From contig NZ_NQYC01000001.1 in the NCBI RefSeq assembly GCF_003600835.1, forward strand, positions 1,054,001 to 1,118,000: 64,000 nt of DNA. The letters are read 5' to 3'. Source of the DNA: Bacillus sp. PK3_68 (GTDB lineage Bacteria; Bacillota; Bacilli; Bacillales; Domibacillaceae). Position numbers and translations under genes: made by a program. This document shows, in pieces, positions 57,071 through 64,000 of the stretch. The notes beneath the pieces were generated by a model. It saw only the letters and a list, made by a program, of their open reading frames with translations. It was not told the origin of the DNA and searched no databases. The number at the start of each line of letters is the position of its first letter. The first letter of the stretch is position 1.

Positions 57071-57931
57071 ATGAGAAAAATCTTCGCATGGTTGGGAGTA
57101 TTGTTTTTAAGCTTAACCACGATAGCGCATGCTGACAGTGCCGTCGGCGACGTAATCGTAACTCTCGGCGAAAATTTATCACCTGCTCAAAAAGAACAAA
57201 TCTTAAAAGAAATGGACGTTCCAACTGACGTCACTACTGTCACCGTATCCAACGCAGAAGAGCATAAATATTTAGGTGAGTATATACCGAAAGCACAAAT
57301 TGGTTCAAAAGCCCTTTCATCCAGTAAAATTACGATGAAGGAAAAAGGATACGGAATTAATGTCCAGACGAATAATATTTCCTGGGTATCTAAAGAAATG
57401 TATACGAATGCTTTGTCTACAGCAGGTGTAAAAGATGCAGACATTTATATTACCGCTCCGTTTGAGGTATCGGGTACCGCCGCACTCACCGGATTGATTA
57501 AAGCCTATGAAACGTCTACCGGTGAAAAAATTCCGGAAGAACAAAAACAAGTCGCCAATGAAGAAATGGTTACCACAGCGAAACTCGGCGATCAAATCGG
57601 TGAAAAGCAAGCGACTGAATTGATTCAGCGCATAAAAGAAGAAGTTGCAAAGGAAAACCCGCAAACGATTCAAGAAATTAAAGTCATTATTAACAATGTA
57701 TCGAACGAGCTAAATATTCAGCTGACACAGGATCAAATCGACCAGCTTTCTGCTCTGTTTGATAAAATGAAAAATCTTGATATTAATTGGGATCAGGTTA
57801 ACCAGCAAATTGACAAAGCAAAAGAAAAATGGAACGAATTCAAAAACTCTGATGAAGGCAAAGGCATCCTGCAGTCTATTATTGATTTCTTGCAAGGAAT
57901 CGTTGACTGGATCGCTGGTTTATTCAAATAA
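57071..57931 (+). CDS. ypuA: YpuA-like DUF1002 secreted protein
   Basis: A 286-residue exported protein with a signal peptide (MRKIFAWLGVLFLSLTTIAHA, cut near residue 21) and the DUF1002 body (VGDVIVTLGENLS, TAPFEVSGTAALTGLIKAYE), ending in a helical tail WIAGLFK. In B. subtilis YpuA is a cell-envelope protein induced by envelope stress; its function is unknown. In B. subtilis it is in the lysA-ppiB area, so here it has moved. Confidence 0.85.
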   Translation: MRKIFAWLGVLFLSLTTIAHADSAVGDVIVTLGENLSPAQKEQILKEMDVPTDVTTVTVSNAEEHKYLGEYIPKAQIGSKALSSSKITMKEKGYGINVQTNNISWVSKEMYTNALSTAGVKDADIYITAPFEVSGTAALTGLIKAYETSTGEKIPEEQKQVANEEMVTTAKLGDQIGEKQATELIQRIKEEVAKENPQTIQEIKVIINNVSNELNIQLTQDQIDQLSALFDKMKNLDINWDQVNQQIDKAKEKWNEFKNSDEGKGILQSIIDFLQGIVDWIAGLFK

Positions 57932-57937
57932 GCTATG

Positions 57938-57972
57938 AAGCTACCGGAAAAATCACCGGTAGCTTTTTTTTG
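57938..57972 (+). terminator. Terminator after ypuA
   Basis: AAGCTACCGG and CCGGTAGCTT perfect arms, then TTTTTT. Confidence 0.9.
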
Positions 57973-58042
57973 AAAAAATAGCAAGAAAAGTCAAGAACCA
58001 AATCTTCTCTTCATTTATGCTGTTTATAAAGGAGGCCAGCCA

Positions 58043-58948
58043 ATGAATTATCAACCTGTTTTGCAAGAAACCATTCGTTTTATCGAGGCGCATTTAACCG
58101 ACGAACTGACAGCCGCCAAGATAGCGGACTATGCCGGTTTTTCTTTGTATCATTTTCACCGGATCTTCCAAAAAGAAACCGGCATGACAATAGCGGAATA
58201 TATACGGAGCAGAAGGCTGACCCAGGCAGCGGCTTTGCTTCGTTATACAGACGAACCGATCATTAGCATTGCTCTGGATTTTCATTTTGGAACACAGGAA
58301 TCTTTTACAAGAGCCTTCAAGAAAATGTTCCACATGCCCCCAGGGCAATACCGCAAATTGATAGGCCCAATCTTAATCAAAAATGGAGGCGGAAACATGG
58401 ACAATCATAAAGAGGCAAAAGGATGGTTTTTAAGCGGCAGTCATCCATTCCATTATGAGCTGGGAACAGATACGAAAGTTGTGCATCAAGGAAATTGTTC
58501 CGGTTATTTAAAATCGGTCACTGTTCAAAATGCAGACGAATTTGCTACGATTATGCAACAATTTAAAGCAGCTAAATTTCTTGGAAAACGAGTCAAGTTA
58601 TCTGCTTACATTAAAACAGAAAAAGTTGACCAATTTGCCGGCATGTGGATGAGAGTAGACAACGCGGCAGGAGATGTGCTGCAATTCGATAATATGAACA
58701 ACCGGCCAATTACCGGCAGTACAGACTGGAATCTGTATTCCATTGTCCTTGATGTAACAGAAGACAGTTCAGTTATTTCCTTCGGTGTATTATTATCCGG
58801 CATCGGACACGTATGGATGGACGGATTTACATTTACAGAGGTAAGTACATCTGTTCCAACGACAAATTTGGAAGTGACAGCTGAACTGCTCGATGAACCG
58901 GCTAACTTGTCTTTTGAAGAAGGATTAACGATGGAGCAGCAACCGTGA
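58043..58948 (+). CDS. AraC-family regulator with a C-terminal beta-sandwich domain
   Basis: A 301-residue protein. Residues about 5-106 form the double helix-turn-helix of AraC regulators (TAAKIADYAGFSLYHFHRIF, FGTQESFTRAFKKMF, PGQYRK). The remaining ~165 residues look like a galactose-binding or carbohydrate-binding type sandwich (GKRVKLSAYIKTEKVDQFAG, MWMRVDNAAGD, GHVWMDGFTF) instead of the usual GyrI-like or cupin sensor. DNA-binding first and ligand domain last is the reverse of classical AraC. It is coupled to the next small membrane gene by a GTGA overlap. Ligand unknown. Confidence 0.85.
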   Translation: MNYQPVLQETIRFIEAHLTDELTAAKIADYAGFSLYHFHRIFQKETGMTIAEYIRSRRLTQAAALLRYTDEPIISIALDFHFGTQESFTRAFKKMFHMPPGQYRKLIGPILIKNGGGNMDNHKEAKGWFLSGSHPFHYELGTDTKVVHQGNCSGYLKSVTVQNADEFATIMQQFKAAKFLGKRVKLSAYIKTEKVDQFAGMWMRVDNAAGDVLQFDNMNNRPITGSTDWNLYSIVLDVTEDSSVISFGVLLSGIGHVWMDGFTFTEVSTSVPTTNLEVTAELLDEPANLSFEEGLTMEQQP

Positions 58949-59160
58949 TAACTTTTGTTACTTATTTAAAAGCAGCTATTGTAAGCCTTCTCGTTGCAGC
59001 AGTGATTTTATTCATGAATATGATCATCTCTTATAGTATGCACGCTTTATTTAATACCGGGAAACGTGAGTGGCTTTCCACTGGAACCGGAATCATTTTT
59101 CTGCTTATTTTCTTATCAAGCTTTCTGTATCAAATACAAAAACAGCAAAAAGGAAGCTGA
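58945..59160 (+). CDS. Small two-helix membrane protein coupled to the AraC regulator
   Basis: A 71-residue protein with two membrane helices (about 6-30 and 45-64) and a basic tail (QIQKQQKGS). The GTG start overlaps the regulator stop (GTGA). I recognise no family. It could be a partner in sensing or the target of the regulator; both are inference. Confidence 0.7.
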   Translation: MITFVTYLKAAIVSLLVAAVILFMNMIISYSMHALFNTGKREWLSTGTGIIFLLIFLSSFLYQIQKQQKGS

Positions 59161-59203
59161 CCGTTGGCCTTGCGCCAGCTGGTCAGCTTCCTTTGCTTTT
59201 TAA
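59149..59203. terminator. Terminator between orf71 and bkdB
   Basis: AAAGGAAGCTGACC and GGTCAGCTTCCTTT perfect 14-bp arms, then GCTTTTT on the plus strand; it serves two convergent genes. Confidence 0.85.
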
Positions 59204-60462
59204 TAAACGGAAGTATCCGCTGAAATGTTCTCCAAAATTTCTTTTACACGCTGTAAAAAGCGGCCACAGATTAGTCCATCAAGCACACGATGATCCAATG
59301 AAAGACAAAGATTCACCATGTCACGCACAGCAATCATGCCGCCCGGCATGACAACAGGACGCTTTACAATAGACTCTACCTGCAGGATAGCTGCTTGCGG
59401 ATAATTGATAATTCCCATTGATTGCACGGAACCGAATGACCCCGTATTGTTTACTGTGAAGGTTCCCCCTTGCATATCTTCCGCCTTGAGTGTGCCGGAG
59501 CGAACCTTGCCGGCCAGCTCGTGAATTTCACGGGCAATGCCTTTAATTGTTTTCTCGTCAGCCTGCTTGATCACAGGGACAAATAGAGCATCGTCTGTGG
59601 CCACGGCAATGGAAAGATTAATCTCTTTCTTTTGGATAATTTCATCGCCCGCCCACATCGAGTTTACTTGTGGAAATTCTTTTAAAGCTTGAGCAACAGC
59701 TTTCACAAAGAAAGCAAAATAAGTTAAATTAAAGCCTTCCTTCTTCTTAAACTCTTCTTTTAAAGCGTCACGGCGAGCAACAAGATTTGTTACATCTACT
59801 TCCATCATCGTCCACGCATGCGGCACTTCTTGCTTAGCACGGACCATATTCGCAGCAATTGCTTTTCTAACGCCGCTCACCGGCATGCTAATATCTCCCG
59901 GCATGGAGGAAACCGATGGCTTTGCCTGTGCTTGAGCTGTTGTTTTTTCTGGGGCAGCTGCTTTTGGCTGGGGAGCCATTTGCTGCGGTGCTCTCACTTC
60001 ACCGGATTCTATTATTTTCAATAAGTCTTTACGCGTAATCCGTCCGCCCTTTCCGGACCCATTCACTTGCGTTAAGTCAATATTATGCTCTTGGGAAAGT
60101 TTTAAAACAGCCGGTGAATACCGGGCTTTGTTCTCCGCCTTCGTTTCTGTCTCCTCTGCCGGCTTTGACTGGACAGCGTCAGAAGCCTCCTGTAGGGATG
60201 ACTCCTTCTTCTCTCCTGCCCCTTCAATATCCATCAGGCAGATGACGGCTCCGACCTCGAGCGTTTCACCTTCAGCCGCTACAAGCTCTGTCACCGTGCC
60301 TGTAAAGGAAGAAGGCACTTCCGCATTTACTTTATCTGTCATCACTTCAGCAATTGGGTCGTATTTGTTCACATGATCCCCCGGCTGGACAAGCCATTTG
60401 CTAATGGTACCTTCAGTGACGCTTTCCCCAAGCTGGGGCATCGTTACTTGTTCTATTGCCAC
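59200..60462 (-). CDS. bkdB: Branched-chain 2-oxo acid dehydrogenase E2 (lipoamide acyltransferase)
   Basis: A 420-residue E2: lipoyl domain with K44 in EVMTDKVNAE, a peripheral subunit-binding domain (SPAVLKLSQEHNIDLTQVNGSG), an Ala/Pro/Gln linker, and the catalytic core with DHRVLDG (His and Asp). It moves isobutyryl, 2-methylbutyryl or isovaleryl groups to CoA, making primers for branched-chain fatty acids. Last gene of the bkd operon. Confidence 0.95.
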   Translation of the reverse strand: MAIEQVTMPQLGESVTEGTISKWLVQPGDHVNKYDPIAEVMTDKVNAEVPSSFTGTVTELVAAEGETLEVGAVICLMDIEGAGEKKESSLQEASDAVQSKPAEETETKAENKARYSPAVLKLSQEHNIDLTQVNGSGKGGRITRKDLLKIIESGEVRAPQQMAPQPKAAAPEKTTAQAQAKPSVSSMPGDISMPVSGVRKAIAANMVRAKQEVPHAWTMMEVDVTNLVARRDALKEEFKKKEGFNLTYFAFFVKAVAQALKEFPQVNSMWAGDEIIQKKEINLSIAVATDDALFVPVIKQADEKTIKGIAREIHELAGKVRSGTLKAEDMQGGTFTVNNTGSFGSVQSMGIINYPQAAILQVESIVKRPVVMPGGMIAVRDMVNLCLSLDHRVLDGLICGRFLQRVKEILENISADTSVY

Positions 60463-60490
60463 AAAAAAACCTCCTCTCTCTATGTTCGCC

Positions 60491-61474
60491 TTAAAACTCG
60501 GCCAATTCCCGCATAGCTTTTTCTACTTTGTCCGGGTTCATCATGAAAAACTTCTCCATAGTCGGTGCATAAGGCATTGCTGGCACATCAGGGCCTGCCA
60601 ATCGTTTAACAGGAGCGTCGAGATCAAACAGGCAGTTCTCGGCAATAATGGCCGCTACCTCACTCATTATGCTGCCTTCTTTATTGTCCTCCGTGATCAA
60701 CAGAACTTTTCCCGTTTTCTTTGCTGCTTCACAAATTGCTTCTTTGTCAAGTGGATAAACGGTACGAAGATCAAGTATTTCTGCTTCGATTCCATCCTTT
60801 GCTAATTTCTCTGCCGCTTGCATAGCAAAGTGGACACACAGTCCATAAGTAATGACGGTAATGTCTTCTCCCTTGCGTTTAGTATCCGCTTTGCCGATCG
60901 GGAGTACATAGTCCTCTGTAGGCACTTCTCCTTTAATTAACCGGTAAGCCCGCTTGTGTTCAAAGAACAAGACAGGGTCTTCATCGCGGATAGCTGCTTT
61001 CAACAAGCCTTTTACGTCATAAGGAGTGGAAGGCATAACAATCTTTAAGCCTGGCTGATTGGCAAATACTGCTTCCACTGATTGAGAGTGATACAAGGCC
61101 CCATGCACTCCGCCGCCATATGGCGCCCGAATGACAATCGGACAGCTCCAGTCATTATTCGAGCGATAGCGAATGCGGGCTGCCTCTGAGATAATTTGAT
61201 TCACAGCCGGCATAATGAAATCAGCAAACTGCATTTCAGCAATGGGCCGCATACCATACATCGCTGCGCCAATGCCTACTCCCGCAATCGCCGATTCTGC
61301 AAGCGGCGTATCCATTACACGATCTTCTCCGAACCGCTCATGCAAACCGGCTGTCGCCTTGAAGACACCGCCCTTTTTTCCGACGTCTTCCCCGAGAACA
61401 AATACTCTCGGATCCCGTTCCATTTCTTCGCGCATCGCCATTGTAACCGCATCTATATAAGAAATTACCGGCAT
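60491..61474 (-). CDS. bkdAB: Branched-chain 2-oxo acid dehydrogenase E1 beta subunit
   Basis: A 327-residue transketolase-like beta subunit (GEDVGKKGGVFKATAGL, RAPYGGGVHGALYHSQS with the catalytic His). It forms the E1 heterotetramer with BkdAA for thiamine-dependent decarboxylation. In operon, 12 bases after bkdAA and 28 before bkdB. Confidence 0.95.
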   Translation of the reverse strand: MPVISYIDAVTMAMREEMERDPRVFVLGEDVGKKGGVFKATAGLHERFGEDRVMDTPLAESAIAGVGIGAAMYGMRPIAEMQFADFIMPAVNQIISEAARIRYRSNNDWSCPIVIRAPYGGGVHGALYHSQSVEAVFANQPGLKIVMPSTPYDVKGLLKAAIRDEDPVLFFEHKRAYRLIKGEVPTEDYVLPIGKADTKRKGEDITVITYGLCVHFAMQAAEKLAKDGIEAEILDLRTVYPLDKEAICEAAKKTGKVLLITEDNKEGSIMSEVAAIIAENCLFDLDAPVKRLAGPDVPAMPYAPTMEKFFMMNPDKVEKAMRELAEF

Positions 61475-61486
61475 CCTTTTCTCCCC

Positions 61487-62485
61487 CTATTGCTTCTCCG
61501 CATATACGTAAGTCAATGCATCTTCCGGATTTGCATACGGTGCATTTTCAGCATAATCGGTCGCTTCATTGACTTCTTTCATAATGCGATCATTAATTTC
61601 TTTTTCAATTTCATCATTCAGCACACCCGTCTCTCTCAGGTAATTGCCAAACGTGATGATTGGGTCATTTGATTTTGCTCTTTCCACTTCATCCGGTGAG
61701 CGGTAAGTACGGTCATCGTCGTCTGATGAATGGGCTGTTAAACGGTAGGAGACTGTCTCGATCAACGTTGGGCCTTCTCCGCGCCGCGCCCGATCTGCCG
61801 CTTCTTTTACATATTTATATACTTCTATCGGATCATTTCCATCGATGGTAAAGCCAGGCATGCCGTATCCCTGCGCCCGATCAGCAACGTTTTCACATGC
61901 CAGTTGCTTCTCTACAGGCACTGAGATCGCATATTTATTATTTTCGCACATAAAAATAACAGGCAATTTATGCACACCGGCAAAGTTGGCTCCCTCGTGA
62001 AAATCCCCCTGGTTGGAGGAACCTTCTCCAAAAGTAACGAAAGCAACGATGTCCTCTTTTTCCATCTTCCCTCCCAAGGCGATTCCAACTGCATGAGGAA
62101 CTTGGGTAGTAACCGGGGAAGACCCTGTTACAATTCGATTTTTCTTTTGGCCAAAATGCCCAGGCATTTGACGGCCGGCCGAATTAGGATCTTCTGCTTT
62201 TGCAAAACCAGAAAGCATCAGGTCCTTTGCTGTCATTCCAAAGGTTAGTACGACTCCCATATCTCTATAATACGGCAGCACATAATCCTTTTGTTTATCG
62301 AGGGCAAAAGCCGCTCCTACTTGTGCCGCTTCTTGACCTTGGCAGGAAATAACGAAAGGAATTTTTCCTGAACGGTTAAGAAGCCACATCCGCTCATCAA
62401 TCCTGCGGGCAAGCAGCATTGTTTCATACATTTCCAGCACTGTTGTATCACTTAATCCTATCGCAGTGTGACGATTTTCAGCCAT
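61487..62485 (-). CDS. bkdAA: Branched-chain 2-oxo acid dehydrogenase E1 alpha subunit
   Basis: A 332-residue TPP-binding subunit. The thiamine diphosphate motif GEGSSNQGDFHEGANFAG (GDG-like to NN) ends at CENNKYAIS; the phosphorylation-loop region SYRLTAHSSDDD is present. It binds TPP and decarboxylates the keto acids of Val, Ile and Leu. Confidence 0.95.
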   Translation of the reverse strand: MAENRHTAIGLSDTTVLEMYETMLLARRIDERMWLLNRSGKIPFVISCQGQEAAQVGAAFALDKQKDYVLPYYRDMGVVLTFGMTAKDLMLSGFAKAEDPNSAGRQMPGHFGQKKNRIVTGSSPVTTQVPHAVGIALGGKMEKEDIVAFVTFGEGSSNQGDFHEGANFAGVHKLPVIFMCENNKYAISVPVEKQLACENVADRAQGYGMPGFTIDGNDPIEVYKYVKEAADRARRGEGPTLIETVSYRLTAHSSDDDDRTYRSPDEVERAKSNDPIITFGNYLRETGVLNDEIEKEINDRIMKEVNEATDYAENAPYANPEDALTYVYAEKQ

Positions 62486-62512
62486 AGCTATTTCTCTCCC
62501 TTCTTTCTATCC

Positions 62513-63937
62513 TTATGAATGAATGGCCTTACCTTCCACAGCAAGAGCCGCTTCCCCGATCGCTTCACTAAGCGTTGGGTGCGGATGAATCGCATGACTC
62601 ACTTCCCATGAAGCTGCATCAAGTACACGGGCGAGACCCGCTTCTGAAATCATATCTGTTACATGAGGGCCAATCATATGAACGCCAAGCAAGTCATCCG
62701 TCTCTTTATCTGCCACTATTTTAACAAAGCCATCGCTTTCTCCGTAGACGAGAGCTTTTCCGATTGCACGAAAAGAAAACTTGCCAGTTTTTAACTCATA
62801 TCCTTGTTCCTTCGCTTCCTGTTCTGTCAAGCCGACGCTTGCTGCTTCGGGACTGGAATAAATACATTTAGGCACCATTGTATAATCAATCGGGTCTGCT
62901 TCTTCCCCAGCTAAATGGTTAACAGCCGTTATCCCTTCATGAGAAGCCACATGAGCAAGCTGCAAGCCGCCAATAACATCTCCAATGGCATAAATATGAG
63001 ACTCCTTCGTCTGGTAAAATTCGTTGACGGCTATAGTCCCTTTCTCCACTTCAATCTCTGTATTTTCAAGGCCGATGCCCTCTGTGTTTGCTTGTCGGCC
63101 AATGGACACGAGCAGTTTCTCTGCTTTGTGAGTGCTCTGTCCTTCACTCGTTTCTGCTTGAATGGTCACAGAACTATTTTGTTTTTCCACTGTTTCTGCC
63201 AGCACTTTTGCACGAGTGATTATCTCTACTCCGCGCTTTTTGAGCAAGCGCTCCATTTCCTTGGAAATTTCCATATCTTCTGTTGGTAGAATTCGATCTG
63301 CATATTCAAGAACCGTTACTTTGACTCCAAAATCAACAAGCATAGAAGCCCACTCAATGCCGATTACGCCCCCTCCGACAATAATGACTGATGCTGGAAG
63401 GCTTTCAAGCGCTAATGCATCGTCAGAAGATAAAATGGTTTCCCCATCAAAAGGAAGATCCGGCAGAGAACGCGGACGGGAGCCTGTTGCAATGATAACA
63501 TTTTTAGGAATAAGCATGGGATTGTCGGTTCCGTCATTCATTTCAACCGACACCGTTCCTGGCATCGGGGAGAAGATAGATGGACCTAAAATGCGACCAA
63601 ACCCTTCATATATATCAATCTTATTTTTTTTCATTAATCCTTGCACACCGCTGTAAAGCGTATCTACAATGTCCTGCTTCCGCTTTTGTACCCTTGCAAA
63701 ATTTAACGTTACGCTGCCTGTTGTTACTCCAAACTCTTCACTTTTTTTGGCAGTCTTAAATACCTCTGCACTTCTCAGCAGGGCTTTAGACGGTATGCAC
63801 CCTTTATGAAGGCATGTCCCTCCGAGCTTGCTTTTTTCTACAATTGCTGTTTTTAAACCAAGCTGTGCCGCACGAATCGCAGCAACATATCCGCCCGTTC
63901 CTCCGCCAAGAATAACTAAATCATATTCTTCAGCCAA
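62513..63937 (-). CDS. lpdV: Dihydrolipoyl dehydrogenase (E3) of the bkd complex
   Basis: A 474-residue FAD/NAD disulfide oxidoreductase: FAD site GGGTGGYVAA, redox disulfide GGTCLHKGCIPSK, NAD site VGGGVIGIEWAS, and the C-terminal His-Glu pair HPHPTLSEA. It reoxidises the E2 lipoyl groups. The start is TTG, with GGAGGAG six to eight bases upstream. In B. subtilis ptb-bcd-buk precede it; they would lie beyond this window. Confidence 0.95.
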   Translation of the reverse strand: MAEEYDLVILGGGTGGYVAAIRAAQLGLKTAIVEKSKLGGTCLHKGCIPSKALLRSAEVFKTAKKSEEFGVTTGSVTLNFARVQKRKQDIVDTLYSGVQGLMKKNKIDIYEGFGRILGPSIFSPMPGTVSVEMNDGTDNPMLIPKNVIIATGSRPRSLPDLPFDGETILSSDDALALESLPASVIIVGGGVIGIEWASMLVDFGVKVTVLEYADRILPTEDMEISKEMERLLKKRGVEIITRAKVLAETVEKQNSSVTIQAETSEGQSTHKAEKLLVSIGRQANTEGIGLENTEIEVEKGTIAVNEFYQTKESHIYAIGDVIGGLQLAHVASHEGITAVNHLAGEEADPIDYTMVPKCIYSSPEAASVGLTEQEAKEQGYELKTGKFSFRAIGKALVYGESDGFVKIVADKETDDLLGVHMIGPHVTDMISEAGLARVLDAASWEVSHAIHPHPTLSEAIGEAALAVEGKAIHS

Positions 63938-64000
63938 ATCTTCTCCTCCTCTTTCTCTGGTCCATACCTAGTATATTAATCATCCCCCGTTAAGATGAAA
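63938..64000 (-). other. Upstream edge of the bkd operon
   Basis: Only 63 bases before lpdV are visible. They hold its ribosome site and no clear promoter. The C-terminus of an upstream gene (expected buk) may end here, but three frames are equally possible. Confidence 0.3.

Overview
The window looks like one end of a conserved core-genome block from an endospore-forming member of the Bacillaceae (Bacillota, moderate-to-low GC). The evidence is gene content and order, which follow the Bacillus subtilis chromosome closely: ypbE-ypbD-recQ-ypbB-fer, ribU, resABC/resDE, rluB-spmAB-dacB-scpBA, ypuF, ribT, lysA, a spoVA block, spoIIA-sigF-dacF, pdp-punA-deoB-xerD-yqzK-fur, spoIIM-nudF-yqkF-E-D-B, yqzH-yqjQ-yqjP-proI-namA-rnz-polYB, yqjE-like peptidase, propionate genes, yqjA, brxB, ypuA and the branched-chain keto acid dehydrogenase genes. 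Species cannot be fixed from sequence alone. No prophage, insertion sequence, CRISPR array, tRNA or rRNA gene was seen.

Layout. 0-10 kb: DNA helicase RecQ, ferredoxin, a chemotaxis receptor, the riboflavin ECF transporter RibU behind an FMN riboswitch, and the ResDE redox two-component system. 9.6-19 kb: cytochrome c maturation (ResABC), pseudouridine synthase RluB, spore maturation proteins and DacB, condensin partners ScpAB, RibT. 19-27 kb: lysine synthesis (LysA) and the forespore programme (SpoVAA/AB/AF, SpoIIAA/AB/SigmaF, DacF). 26-33 kb: nucleoside salvage, XerD, Fur, SpoIIM, NudF. 33-43 kb: yqk/yqj genes, a T-box controlled proI, NamA, RNase Z and DNA polymerase Y. 44-64 kb: a class III aminotransferase, a CheW protein, a PepT-like peptidase, the methylmalonyl-CoA pathway (mce, carboxyltransferase, mutA, mutB, meaB), Prli42, BrxB, YpuA, an AraC-type regulator with a small membrane protein, and the bkd complex. 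The bkd complex makes branched acyl-CoAs (and propionyl-CoA by way of isoleucine and valine breakdown), and the methylmalonyl-CoA enzymes would carry propionyl-CoA to succinyl-CoA, so the right-hand 17 kb forms one metabolic theme.

The most important observation for a user of this sequence is that six genes (ypbB, deoB, spoIIM, nudF, yqkE and polYB, the last one twice) are broken by frameshifts, and every one is repaired by adding a single base to a homopolymer run. This pattern points to systematic homopolymer under-calling in the assembly rather than to seven real mutations. Genuine points of interest are a spoVA block that lacks spoVAC, AD and AE between AB and AF, two very long perfect palindromes (44 and 46 bp), several readable sporulation promoters (SigmaH, SigmaG, SigmaE), a 29-residue membrane peptide after lysA, an AraC regulator with a beta-sandwich C-terminus paired with a two-helix membrane protein, and a 485-bp non-coding leader before the aminotransferase with three copies of GTTTACAAA. 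I did not find a convincing wholly new system.
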